Of a stretch of DNA of 64,000 nucleotides, positions 1-11,021 are shown in pieces (within the stretch, counting starts at the first letter, position 1; every line of letters begins with the position of its first letter). A program made the position numbers and the translations under genes. Under the pieces are notes generated by a model. It was not told where the DNA came from. It was given only the letters and a program-made list of their open reading frames with translations, and ran no database searches. The DNA is from Eleusine coracana subsp. coracana (Eukaryota; Streptophyta; Magnoliopsida; Poales; Poaceae), in contig CM064423.1 of NCBI GenBank assembly GCA_032690845.1, forward strand, positions 30,092,044-30,156,043, in the 5' to 3' direction.

Positions 1-142
1 CGTTGAGAAGGAAACGTCGCTCATTCTTGGGTGCCCATTTCTAAGCACTACAGATGCACACATTGATGTTGGGGCTAGAGAAATCTGTTTCCTCATCAAT
101 GGCAAGGAAGAGAGGTTTGCTTTTCAGCCAAGGAGGAAGTAA
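1..142 (+). pseudogene. Retroviral-type aspartic protease, C-terminal part (E1)
   Basis: The frame starting at base 2 reads through to TAA at 140-142. It shows the C-terminal protease signature seen in plant Ty3/gypsy polyproteins: a hydrophobic I-L-G followed by C-P-F-L (residues 10-16), then a D-A-x-I-D-V segment, then a short basic tail. The catalytic Asp lies left of the window, so activity cannot be judged. In the family this enzyme cuts the Gag polyprotein. The frame ends here rather than entering reverse transcriptase, which is a key structural oddity of this element. Confidence 0.7.
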
Positions 143-611
143 TGTTTGATGATCAAGATCAAGTACCAGCCGAACCCGAAGAATATTCAAGACATCAAAG
201 TAACACCCCCAAAGAATAAAAAAACTAGACCAAGGGGAGAGACGTCCCCTGGCATTTTTTTAAGCGGATGCCGCACTTGAACCCAGACCGTCTAGGCAAC
301 TCACTTCCTCCACGAGCTGCTAGCCAGTTGACTCATGAGAGCATGGCAACACCCCCATAGAAGGACAACCTCATTCTCTACATGTAGAAGACCTCATTCT
401 CTACGTGAAGAAGATCATGGCTAAGGAGATGTTGTATTGTTTTAAGAAGAAGAATCCACCGACGGCGAGGCCAGGATTGTGGGCAAAGCCACAGCCTGTT
501 ATATCCAAGAAGCCACCGACCGCACCAAAGATAAAGAATGTGTGGCGAGTGAAGGAAGTGCAGTCATCCGTGCCCACTTCTCCAGGACCGGATGCAGCAC
601 CATCGAGCTAA
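143..611 (+). other. Gag-pro tail and linker of E1
   Basis: After the protease stop there is no catalytic domain. A 68-codon open stretch (405-611) rich in Lys, Pro and Ser ends in S-P-G-P-D. The bases just before its stop (about 580-612) have a counterpart at about 32360-32395 in E2, where the join to the gag is a deletion. It may be the original C-terminal tail of the Gag-protease polyprotein, separated from it by small lesions. No function can be assigned. Confidence 0.4.
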
Positions 612-1382
612 ACGCAATGGAGAAAAGTCCTGCTCGTCGGACATTAAAAATTGGTCAGCCCTTACCAAAGGTAAATTGGTATTTATCTCATATTTAATTT
701 TCTTAAATTTTTGCACATTTGAGTTTTCCAACTTTTGGAATTTTTCAAGTTTGCACTTGCATCTGCATACTTGGATTTCACACATTTGCATGTTGGAGTT
801 AATTCCAACCATTTTCACTCTTTCAAAATTTTCAAAAAAAACCGGCTTTGATTTCAACTTTGGAAAAATATTTTTTGAACAATTTTTTTTTTGAAACTTT
901 GGACCTAGCCCCTACAGCTCAAGAAATATAGCTATTAGGGAGTTGTGAGCCAACCTAGGTTTGGCCGAACCCCCTTGTTCGGCCAAAGGCATGTGGACCC
1001 CACTGACCATGGCCTTTTGCCAACGGTTGGATTTGGCCCCCTACTAGCCGTTTTTTACCATTAGGAATTTGCTCCTCTAAATTGGACGCCCGAGTGAAGT
1101 ATTCTTGCACTCAAGCTTATTTCTAACTTCACCCCCTTTGCTCCAATCTTTTGCTCTTGTACTTCCATTTGCTTCTCCAAAGTTGTCAGTCCAAAAACCA
1201 CCAAAAATATTTCCCTTTTAGTTTTGCTTTTTATTTTGGATTGTTCGAGTCTCTTTGACAAGCTTGGCAAGATCAACATGATCGGTAGATTTTATTTTGC
1301 TAACACATAACCCGCCTTCGAGTTGTTCTTGTGTTTTGCTCTAGTGGTGCAGATGAAGAAAGCTAAGGCATTGATGCAGTGA
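612..1382 (+). promoter_or_regulatory. Spacer with candidate internal promoter before ORF2 (E1)
   Basis: This non-coding stretch aligns with 32397-33222 in E2. It contains two palindromic half-eroded sites, TTTGGCCGAAC (about 960-970) and GTTCGGCCAAA (about 976-986), 16 bases apart. About 90 bp further on is a weakened TATA (TCTAAATT, 1076-1083), where E2 has a better TATAAATT. A pyrimidine-rich leader follows, and a CAG acceptor-like site lies near 1350 shortly before ORF2. The promoter reading is inference from this arrangement and from its similarity to the LTR promoter of the same family. Confidence 0.5.
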
Positions 1383-2660
1383 GTGATGCGTTTGAGTTCA
1401 CGCCGTTCACACGGTAGCTCGAGCATGAGCCTCTCCATGGAGCATGAACCAACGAGGTACACGCTCGTTGAGGACGACATGGAGGAGGATGAACCACACG
1501 TTCTTCTCGTTGACGCTGACCTCGAGCTGCTGGATGAACAAGAGAAACAAGTCTACAACCGCCTACACAACCGCAACGTCGTCCATACTCGTGCGTATGG
1601 TGATCACCTACTCTCCACTAAAGGTGTGGACCTTGAGTTCCTTTCTATTTGGAAAGTTTTAGGTTGGACCGAATTTGCACATATCACTGCGGAGGGTTCA
1701 CGCCTCTTCACTAACCAATTTTGTGCACTTTGCTAAAAGATAACGACAGGATACTTTTTTGCTTGTTCAGGAAATGATACTGTCTCACTTAGAATGAACT
1801 TACCATCATTCTTAAGTTTAGATGTTTTTGCAACACTAACTTAGAGGGTGTTACCACGGGTTTTAAAAAGGGTTCTTTTTGGAAAAGAATTTCAGGGGAG
1901 TTTTCTTGTGAACGTCCCAGGACTAGTGACATTCACCACCCAACTCTATAGCTTTGGCATAGGTTGCTTGCTATGACTTGTTTCCCTAGACAAGACACTA
2001 GACCTATCCGTACTGATGAATTGCATGTCTTGTGTGCTGCTATTGCTAAGATTCCTATTGCTCCTGTTGAAGCCATGATTAGGCAATGGTTAGAATATAT
2101 TAAGGGATCAGGACCCATTCAATGCACTTCTTTAGTGACCCATATTGCTACAGGGGTCAGGGCTTTTATCTAATGCTAGAATCGATTATCTTTCTAAGCC
2201 CCATCCCATTCTAGAATTTAAATTTCTTGAGTAGGGTCACACTTTAAAGAAGGATCCCGATGGTTCTATTATATATAACTATACTGGCTATACAAACAAA
2301 ATCTCGCTTCCTAACCCGGGGTATCATTTGTATAGTTGTTGGGAACTAACCATACAGCTGCAGAGAGAAGGAATGCCTGGAAGGTCCACCAATCAACACA
2401 CTCGACAAAGTACAATGCGTGCCACTACTAGTGCAGCTAGAAATACATCACCAGTCCATGATTACACTGCGGGCTCAAAACATTCAGGTGACCCCGCTTG
2501 GATGTTTACCCGCAACAGTATGAGACTGGAGGTTCATCTTGGCAGCAAGCTAGTAGCGCACAATGAGTACATGGCCCTAAATCGATTGGAACGCCTCCAC
2601 ACCATGACAAACGCCACTCTTTTTTGGGCTTTAGTTATCATGACTATGGTCCGGAATTGA
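1383..2660 (+). pseudogene. Athila ORF-1-like second ORF (ORF2), broken (E1)
   Basis: Three open pieces in different frames (1383-1736, 1964-2173, 2328-2660) form one damaged protein. The first has an acidic N-terminal region and then W-K-V-L-G-W-T-E-F. The second has C-F-P-R-Q-D-T-R-P and W-L-E-Y-I-K-G-S-G-P-I. The third holds a Y-H-L-Y-x-C-W-E-L segment. This order matches the Athila ORF-1 type of protein (Pfam ATHILA) as I remember it; its biochemical function is unknown. At least two frameshifts and stops prevent expression. A second copy is split at 33200-33222 plus 42838-44096. Confidence 0.65.
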
Positions 2661-4280
2661 GGGCTTACAAGGAGGATGGATGATCTGGATGTGAGAATGG
2701 GTGAGATGCCAACACCCTTGCTACTCACGCCCAGACCGCTCGAGAGTTGCAGCAGCATAGCGACGACCAGTTTCGTCACCTCCGGGAGCAGCTACAGAGT
2801 GCACCACGACTATACAGCAACTTAGTACCGTTGGTGAGGATTTGATCCTAACCAACAACCGTGAGCAAGAGCAAGCTTGGGGGAGCATCCCCACTAAGGT
2901 GACTTGTATCTTTCTTTTTCTTTCTTTTTTTCTTTGTCAAAATTACCCATAAAACCAAATAAAAATCTAGAAAACTAAAAAGAACAAAGATAGTAGGTTG
3001 TCATGCATGTTAGGGATGTTCCTGTCTTCATGTTGAGATGATGAATACTTTCTATGTTTTATATCTTTCTATATTCCCCCGTATACAGCTTGTACTATCC
3101 CAGTTTTTGAGTTTGTTGGCTAAACATGCTTGCCTTGAACTTGAATATTTGTGGGTTGCAAAGAGCATGATCTAAGTCTATGTTGTTGTGAGATATGATA
3201 TGGTTAGAATAGGGCTGCTATGATCTTTGTCCCAAAGTGAAGCTCAACATCCAAAGATTTTTATTTTTCAAAATGATAAAATTGAAAAAGTTCCTCAATG
3301 ATAAAAATTCCTACCACGGCCATATGTTGTACTAAATGCAAAACCTTCTACATATGCTTCTTGTTTTCATATTGATCTTTATCAAAATGCTTGCAACCTT
3401 TATGAGATCCATTTCATGTTTTTACAATCAAGATTCACGTACACCTCCACCATCTCTTGCTAATACTCCAACACCGGGAGATAGCAATTCCATTGCATCC
3501 ACCACCATATGCTCATACTTCTATATTAGAAGTTGGCAAAATAAATACTCCATAATTATCATGTTATGACTCTCTCTCAATTGGTTGCATGGAAGGCATG
3601 ACTATCAAAAAAATATTAAATACTTGCTCCCAATCATGAGCATGATGAAAAAAAAAAGAGAAAAGAAGTAGCCATGCCCAATTGTTTGTTCAAGAAAGAG
3701 AGAGTCTATACAAAAAGGAGTACCCACAATTCACCATCATTCCACCACATTCCACACACATGCACATCTTGATCAGATTGTATGACTTGATTTCTTTGTA
3801 GGTTCAGTCTTTTCATTTAGCAACATATGTGTTACAAGTATGTCTCAATTGTTCCCTACCCAGAGCTCCACATAAGCTTTATTTAGAGGTAGGAACAAAA
3901 AGAGGCAACTTCAAAATGCCTTGGTAAGGATCTATATACATTGAGCAATCAAGAGAATCATTGGAGGAACTTAGTATTTTTGCAAAAAATCTATTGAAAA
4001 AAACCTACGGATGAAAAGTGGAACACATGGATGGAAGAATGGTGTCCTAGCAAAGACCGTTCTATATTTCAACCACCCAAGATGAAGAGAAGCCAAAAGC
4101 CCCATAGGAACTAAGGTAAAGGGTGAGTTACCAAATGCCAACTTATTCAATTAAAGGTAGAGTATTTTGGTATGCACTTGGTACTATGGAAGGAATATAA
4201 AACATTGTAGCAACTCCTGATCAATAACCTAAAGTTTTATCTTTGCATCGGGATGAGCAAAGGTTCAGCTTGGGGGAGTT
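2661..4280 (+). other. 3' untranslated region of E1 ending in polypurine tract
   Basis: No supported coding region is present. The stretch contains a pyrimidine run (about 2918-2938) and A-rich segments. It ends in GCTTGGGGGAGTT (4268-4280), a polypurine tract placed directly against the LTR, as expected for plus-strand priming. The part from about 3420 aligns with 49193-50038 in E2. Confidence 0.7.
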
Positions 4281-5814
4281 TGTTAACGGTCATTAAATAC
4301 CATTTCCGACCATCAATATTACTCAAAATAAAGGAGGATTCAACATTCCCACCATGCATTTTCGTAAGAATTAATAAAGTTCCACTTGTACTTGAGAAAT
4401 ACTCACATGCATGGAAAATGCACAAAAGAAGTGAAGAAATGACTTACGATTCATGGAAATGAACTTTGAGCCAATCATAGCGAAGCACACGGATTGAATG
4501 GCCCACCTACATAAGCAAACCACCTCAACAACCGACCTAATACTATTTGTAGACAAGAGAGCCCACATGTCAGTGCATAGGAGGTGACCAAGCACATGGG
4601 GAATCTCCCTTGTTCGGCTGAACAGAAAGTGGGCCCCCTCATGCATGGCTGCCACATGTTGGCTCCTAATGGCTCTCCCCAAGTCGGTTGTACGGGTTAG
4701 GCGGCGGTTACCGACTCTAGGAACTGACTTTGGGCCAAATAAATAAAGAGGAGAGGCTTCACTCCACAGCACACACTTAAAAGCATCACTCTCTTTGTAT
4801 TTCGAGTTAGCCTCTAGTTTTAGTGGAGTTAGGATTACTAAATATATTTAGTTCCCAAGTCTTCCTTGGAGTTGTGGTATGGCTTTTGTATCTTTCTCCT
4901 TTTGTAAGACTTTGTTCTATTTAATATATTTAGTGTTTCTATATAGTTGTGCTTAGGTCATGTGTTTCTTGTCTGATTATGCGATCCATTCATGTATGTG
5001 GTTAGTATGCTTGCATGTTAGTAATGTAGTTATACTATATTACCATGTTAGACATAAGCCCTTACTATACTCTTTATTTATATCAATATAATGATGCATG
5101 CCTAATGTCTGACTTAGATCATTTCCACGTGCTTAGTGTTCACTTCAATGTGATTACTCTTTTTCTGATCCATCTCTACGGGATTTAGGGGTATTGTTCT
5201 AGAGGTGTGAGCGTGGTGCTTAGATCAATAGAATGCATTATTTGTCGTGTAGCCCACGAATTTCTACGGGTAGACAGTAGGTGGTGACAGTCCTATCTGT
5301 CCTTTGAAATCCCCCATGTTCGGCTATGCAATAGGCTCTTGGCCTGAATCGTACTGTGGATGCAGGGGAAAACTGGATGCCTAGGGTGTGATGATCTGAT
5401 TGTCTTGCATTTCTTATGTATCTATATAATAGTATATAATGTAGACTATGCAACTATATAAAAGCAACATAAGAACTTAGCTCTTTCTTTGTCCTTCTGC
5501 ACTAGACTAGTCTTTATTTATCTTGAGTATGCTATCTGTGTATCCACTACCCATGATTCATTTATATCCTTACCCATGTGAGGACTTTGTCATATAATCT
5601 ACTATGCATGTCTAGAACATGGTAATTACTTTGATCGATCCTCAGCCTACCTTTGGGATAAAATAAATACGATACCCTGAATACTTCTGGGTGAAATACT
5701 ACAACGGTATTCTGCATGCACTTGCGGATTACCTGCGTTTGTTAAAGATTACCAACACACATTTCTAGCACCGTTGCTACAGAAACTTAGTGACAATGTT
5801 AAGAAATGTCAACA
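4281..5814 (+). repeat. 3' LTR of E1
   Basis: The LTR begins TGTTAACGG after the polypurine tract and ends TCAACA. It aligns with LTRs at 29688, 34122 and 50039 (plus) and 6055-6981 (minus). An imperfect palindrome TGTTCGGCTGAACA (4611-4624) lies about 110 bp before an A/T-rich TATA-like site (about 4735-4748), the same layout as in the other copies. The second half includes a degenerate copy of the primer-binding-like CCGTTGC string close to the end (about 5771). Confidence 0.85.
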
Positions 5815-7645
5815 TTGTCCTTATCCTTGATCCATCTCAATCACCACGACTCTCCATCAAGATCTCCATGGCACTTCACCGAGTCCACCATTGATCATCA
5901 TGGCGACATTCACCATGTTCATTTTTGAGTTGATAGATAAATCCTACATGCACAACACTTAGGTAGATACTAAGCGCATTTCGTGCTTGTCATCCAATCA
6001 CCAAAACATTCATACCTTTTGGGGTCACCACCCAAATGGTCATGAAGTTTACAACATGTCATGTGCACAAACAACCTAATCATCCATGATGCTTTGTAGT
6101 GAAGGCATATGACATACATAATAGTATAGTAAGAATACATAACTATTATGCAAGCATAAGGACCAACCACATGAATGAGGCATGCAACCAAACAAGGAAC
6201 GCCTATCCCAAACACAACTATAACAGAAGAATACTATTCTATACCATACAAAGACATAGGACACACAACCAAACAAGGAATGCATAACGCAAGTATATGA
6301 ATAAGATAAGAACAATATAAGTACTATAAAGCACAAAGTCCTACGAAGAGAGAAAGATACAAGAGTCATACCAATATCTCCAAGAGGACTTGGAAACTGA
6401 AGATAGCTCCATCCTAAGCCTAACTCCACTAAAACTAGAGAACTACTCGAAATACAAGAGAAGAATTACTTCTTGGTGTGTGTTGAGGAATAAGGTCACA
6501 TCCATCTATTTATAGGGGCCCAAAGGCGGTTCTGAGGTTAGTAACTCCCGCCCTAATCGGTATAACCACCTTTGGAGAGTCGGTAGAGAACCTAGAGAAA
6601 GCTGGAGCCCATTGGGACAACTTCTTATTTGGCTGAACATGGTTGGGGCCCAATGGCCCCCAATCTTCTCTGGTACACTGATTTGTGGCCCCCTTGACCT
6701 TTCCACGTGTTAGGCCTTCTAGTGTGTTGGTTTGGTACTGTCTGTGGGCTATTTGATCCATGGGAATCCCTGTTGATGAGCTTTGATTGGTCTGAGTTAT
6801 GTTTCTTAGTCATGTGGGTGTGTTTCTCCTCTCTTTTATGATAATTCCTTGCCTGTACATAGTTCTCCAAGGACAACTGGAATTCTATTATTTGTAAATA
6901 ACATGCCTGTATGGAATGCTTAGTCCTCCTTTACTTATGAGAATATTCACAGTCAAAAGTGGTACTTAACAATCATCAACAAAATTTTCCCAAGGTCTCG
7001 GAAGGATGACATCTTCCCTAACTCCTCGTTAGATCACTAACATCGGAGTTTCGATCGCTCTCGTCATGTGATGATGATGTTCGAATCCATGAGCACCACT
7101 TGCTCCTCTCGAGCAAGGTCATGGACTGTCTCCGCTGCTCAATGGCAAGTGCTCTCCCCCAAGGACATGCTTCACCTATGAGTGAAGGTATGGGCGGTCA
7201 CAAGCGACACTCGTTTCAACGATGAGCTGAATCCGTGTAGAAACTGTGTGATGGCATTAACATCCAACATGATAGGATCGATCACCAACATCTAACCACT
7301 CTAGGTCTCACCATAGACCTAGGGTAACAGTCTAAGACACACTCTCAAGGACACCCTAACCTTAGATGTGTATGAATGCTTAAGTTACTCTCTCTAGCAC
7401 TCTCAAGATATGCAATCTTCTCCAAGTGCTCTCTTCTTCTCCCCTTGGCACTCTGATCTCCCCAAACTATGAAAATGGCCAAGAGAGGCCTATAAGACCC
7501 TAGCAATGACTTTAAATAGTCTCCCAACCACCAACTAATTGTTGCTCCATGAAACAGCTTTCTAGACCAAGAGACCATACAATTCAGTCACTTACAAACC
7601 GGACAGTCCAGAATGCACTAAAGGCTCATCCAGAGCTTTTGCAAC
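5815..7645. repeat. Unclassified LTR-like sequence, split by an E LTR fragment
   Basis: The parts 5815-6054 and 6982-7645 flank a minus-strand E LTR. The segment 5945-6050 is similar to 13595-13705, which suggests a long terminal or other large repeat on both sides of element H. On the minus strand, 7500-7530 has a TTTAAATAG TATA-like motif followed by a plausible untranslated leader, as in an LTR promoter. CCGGACAGTCC (7599-7609) resembles the inverted-repeat motifs at 13195-13209. This may be a minus-oriented copia-like LTR; no coding region is supported. Confidence 0.45.
6055..6981 (-). repeat. E-family LTR fragment, minus strand
   Basis: Read on the minus strand it begins TGTTGATGATTGTTAAG at 6981 and follows the E LTR through the proline-codon-like GGGAGTTACTAACCTCAG stretch to a TATA (about 6507-6514, minus strand) and downstream leader. 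It is about 930 bp long, against roughly 1.4-1.7 kb for the others, so the end away from the start (left edge near 6055) is lost. The family palindrome is present but eroded (about 6625-6640). No target duplication could be matched. Confidence 0.75.
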
Positions 7646-8300
7646 TGATGTGGACAAGGGTTTCTGATCTTCTGAAAGGTTTTGGTAATCTTAATTTGGG
7701 TAGAGGTGAAACACAAATCGATCCAGCTTCTAAACAACACGTTCGGAACCCCGCAATCATAGCAGAACGTCTCCTCTAGTTATGAACCGTTAAAAAATGA
7801 TTGACCTCGCTGAGAAGGCTAGTCCCTACCTGCAAATCAAGAACACAAGAGAGAACAAATAAGAATGCAACTAAATTTGCAAGTATATTATGAATCTTGC
7901 AAGTTGGGGTCTCACAAACCGATCACACGACAAAACTGTTCTCAACGGAATAATCTAAGAAAAAACCCCAAACCCTAATGAAGAGGCAGCGGCTGTATAT
8001 GAAGACCCTAGGGTCATGTACAACCCTCTGGACACAGCCCTAAGTGGTCTCAATTTGATACATGGCCCAAAGGCCGAAAACGGTGTCGCAGCACCTAGAC
8101 AGATTTTGGATGCTGACTTGTTTTGATGATTCCCGATGACTCCAGACAAATTTTGACATGAGGTCTACGGAATTGGAAAGGTCGTCTCGTTATCTTTATA
8201 GGAATATATAGAACATACCAATCAAAGTCCGCATGCGTTCTGGACATCCGTTTTAGTGTGACCTGCTCCTGGACTCCGTGTAGACTCTAGGTTGATATTG
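7646..8300 (-). repeat. 3' LTR of H (left copy)
   Basis: The plus-strand edge TGATGTGGACAAGGG (7646) matches TGATGTGAACAAGGG at 11022. The first roughly 390 bp aligns with 11022-11400, and the rest aligns with 12559 onward, past the foreign insert. The edge on the pol side is uncertain, because both visible copies continue into pol sequence; 8300 is an estimate. Confidence 0.6.
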
Positions 8301-8821
8301 TTTGGGTCTCCATCTTGGATTGGAAGTCCTTGCAGGCGCATCATGTCTCCAATAACCTCATCATCTTCTTCATGGTTCCTAGCTATAATTAATTCATTAG
8401 GTAGACATCTATTCTCAAAACCACATAAACAACACATTAGAAACGAGCTCACCTATAAATTCAGGTGATGCGCATGAACTTTCATCTTAGTTGAAGGAGT
8501 GTTGTGTGTATCCATAGGTGTGATGTCCTCATCATTCTCCCTCTTTTTAATTAGAGTCGTCCTCGACTCGAGCCCATCTCTTTCTCCCATAAATGGTCTC
8601 AAATCTGAAATATTAATTGTGAAACTATTCCTGAACTTAGGATGCAACTCATATTTATATGAATGATGAAATTTGTCATCACAATGTGAAACTATAGTAG
8701 AAGACATTTCATGCAAATTAATAACTTCTTTGAAAACTTGGTCAACAATATGAATATCATTCTCACTCTTATGACAAGGTAGACAATGTGTGATCTTAGA
8801 AGCACTAGAAAAACTTGACAT
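8222..8821 (-). pseudogene. C-terminal part of a gypsy pol polyprotein (H)
   Basis: Two minus-strand open pieces (8453-8821 and 8222-8452) hold the post-integrase tail. The first carries F-T-I-N-I-S-D-L-R-P-F followed by an acidic stretch and S-R-T-T; this N-x-S-D-L-x-P-F motif is common at the end of plant Ty3/gypsy integrases. A P-M-D-T-H-N-T-P-x-x-K-M segment follows. The same region is duplicated at 12831-13086. The integrase catalytic core is absent upstream, so the protein cannot act as an integrase. Breaks include the stop between the two pieces. Confidence 0.6.
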
Positions 8822-8878
8822 GGTAATTGTTATTGAAGTTTTCTAGTTGGTCATTTAGTTGTACAACATAAGGAGGTT

Positions 8879-9415
8879 TCAAATTTGAACAAACATAAAC
8901 TCTATGTACCATAAACGTACTTCTATGATCATAGTTGCCAATAGCATAAAAATGTTTCTTGTCAATAAAGGCAATTCAGTTTGAGGAAAGATTTGCTTCT
9001 CCATGGTATTTAGATCACAAGGAACATCAAATTTAATATAACCCAAAGTATTTAGAGAAGACAATAATTTTCGCTCATCCTTTTCACATGTAACTAAAAT
9101 CAAGTGTTTAATTTCAGCACTAGTGGATAAATCATAAGCAAAAAAATCAAGCTCATTCATTTGTTGTGGCAAAGGTATAAGTAAAGCATTGACACATATC
9201 TCCTTTTTATCACAAGGACCAGTAGATAAATCAACTTGTGACAAAGGAAAATCATCATAAGGTTCTAATATAGCAAGATTGTTGGAACAATTCATAACAT
9301 CAAGAGAGACCTTACCTGAAACAACAATTTGTTCCTTTTGTTTCACATGGTCCTCTTCTTTGTGTGAAAGCTGAAATGTATTAGTTGCAATAAGAGGCAA
9401 GGAAAAAATATTCAT
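8879..9415 (-). pseudogene. Unrecognised polyprotein segment between protease and pol tail (H)
   Basis: This is an open frame of 178 codons on the minus strand. I cannot assign a domain. It is acidic to neutral, has N-x-x-I-V-V-S-G-K-V-S-L-D near residue 30, and several Cys residues (C43, C68, C74). It sits exactly where reverse transcriptase would be expected, between protease (9420-10015) and the pol tail (8222-8821). I have a vague memory of similar spacers in annotated rice gypsy polyproteins, but cannot confirm it. It could be a family-specific insertion in a non-autonomous element. Confidence 0.4.
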
Positions 9416-9419
9416 CCTC

Positions 9420-10015
9420 TAGTAATTCAAATTTTGATGACAGTGTTGCAACCTTTGAAATAACCCATTATTTCCTAAATGGTTCATTCTTTCTTCTCTT
9501 AAGCCTTTGTTAATCCTCTTCTAAAATTTCAGCAGCAGTCATAGGTTTAATATTAACTCTTCTACCATTATATTTAAATGAGTAGCTATATGCAATGGTA
9601 TTGTGTAAATCATTATTTATAAAAATCCAAGATTTATTCAATAAAAAATGACATGCTTGCATAGGTACTATATCAAATTCTGCACTATCCTTACAAGAAA
9701 CAATAAAAAATTCAATGCGTGCAATTTTATCTACCTTTATCTTACCAAAAGAATTTACCTATTGGGTATAGTATGGAAATGGGTGTGGCTCTATTATCAA
9801 TCCAAGCTTCTCAACTAATTCCAATCTTGTGATGTTATGACTACTCTCTCCATCAATGATGACACAACAACGCCTATCCTTCATAATAAAGTAAGTCTGA
9901 AACAAGCTGTTCAACTGATTTTACTCTACCATTTTCATTTGAGAACTGAGCACTCATTTTTCTAGAATACTCATATCATTCTCATTAGACACCATAGACT
10001 CATCACCATGAATGT
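9420..10015 (-). pseudogene. Aspartic protease region of Ty3/gypsy type, broken (H)
   Basis: On the minus strand the sequence reads C-C-V-I-I-D-G-E-S-S-H-N-I, a protease active-site region with the catalytic Asp codon at 9853-9855. The usual D-G-G-S or D-G-A-S is here D-G-E-S. It continues through a V-P-M-Q-A-C-H-F-L-L segment, the second conserved part of this protease group. Several in-frame stops (for example near 9765 and 9495) interrupt it. The upstream gag is missing. Confidence 0.6.
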
Positions 10016-11019
10016 TGTAACCTGTCATTATTAGTAGCAAATAAGAAAACACACAAGAGTATATTTTCGTATCACTACTATATGATCATAGTGAAAACTC
10101 TCAACTAGCAAATAGAAGCATCTTACCAACCTCTTACAAAGTTCCTAACAACAAGCAAAGGATACCTTGGAGAGTGTGAACTGACGATTGCGAGAGTCAA
10201 AAATTTGTGCCAATTTAGAAGGATATATATGGAGCTTGGATAGACAATATTAGATAACAAGGGTTAGCAAAATTTCAATTCAGAAGTTACAAAACTGAAT
10301 AATAGTCTCAAGCTAGTCTATGTCACCGGCCTAAACTTGTCTTGGACCTAGTTCAAGAAAGCAAACAAATGACTCAACAAAGGACACAAAGGCTGCAAGC
10401 AATTCTGAATTTTCAGTTTTTTCCTTTTTCTACTTCCTTTTTTTTTGTGCAACCTTTTCTCTTGTGCACTTTTGCCTTTTTAATTTTTTTCTTTTGTGAA
10501 TTAGAATTGCGACAAGGTATTGGTGCTAGAAAGCAAAAGGAAAAAAATTCTAGCACAAGGGAAAATTATGATCTGAATATGATGGACATAAAGATAGATA
10601 ATATATTATTCCAAAACTCTCAACGTGTCACTTGAACAAGCACTTTTCTCTCTTTCTTTCTTTGCTCACGCACACAATTAGATATGTGAGCTCACGTGAC
10701 ATTAACTAGGGACAAAAGTATCTATCAAGTGTTAGATGTATGCGCTGACACCACAGAAAGAACTTAGCTGGAAACTAATAAGAAGGGATCATCAAAACTC
10801 AAATCATGAACAATTCTAAACCAGCACACAATGAGCTTGTGGGGACTAAAATTTAGAGAAGCAAACTGAAACAAAAAATTGCAAGGCACAAAGGGGATAT
10901 AGGACAGCGAAAACACAACGAACATATATTTTTGTGGGGCAATTTTCTGGACTCTAGGATTGAAGAAAAAAACAAGAATAAAGGTGAACCTAATGATGTA
11001 ACTGAAACTCTGATTACCA
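10016..11019 (-). other. 5' leader and primer-binding site of H
   Basis: No coding region is supported. On the minus strand the sequence after the LTR begins with TGGTAATCAGAG (11019-11008), an initiator-Met-type primer-binding site carrying one extra base compared with TGGTATCAGAG. The remaining roughly 1 kb is A/T-rich with a T-run region on the plus strand (10417-10490). The gag that should follow the leader is deleted. Confidence 0.55.
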
Positions 11020-11021
11020 CT

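Larger units (their letters stand above)
1..5814 (+). mobile_element. Athila-like Ty3/gypsy element, E family copy 1 (E1), left end outside window
   Basis: The window opens inside the protease of this element and runs through a linker, a non-coding spacer, a broken second ORF, a long 3' untranslated stretch, a polypurine tract and one complete LTR. The copy is recognised as the same family as E2 (29688-51772): spacer, ORF2 and LTR align closely over hundreds of bases. No reverse transcriptase or integrase lies between protease and ORF2, so the family looks non-autonomous. The right target duplication would be TTGTC (5815-5819); its left partner is outside the window. Confidence 0.8.

Noticed and set aside
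41..142. Possible host aspartic protease gene
   Set aside because: Sequence features and the following linker, spacer, ORF2, purine tract and LTR show that it is the end of a retrotransposon protease.
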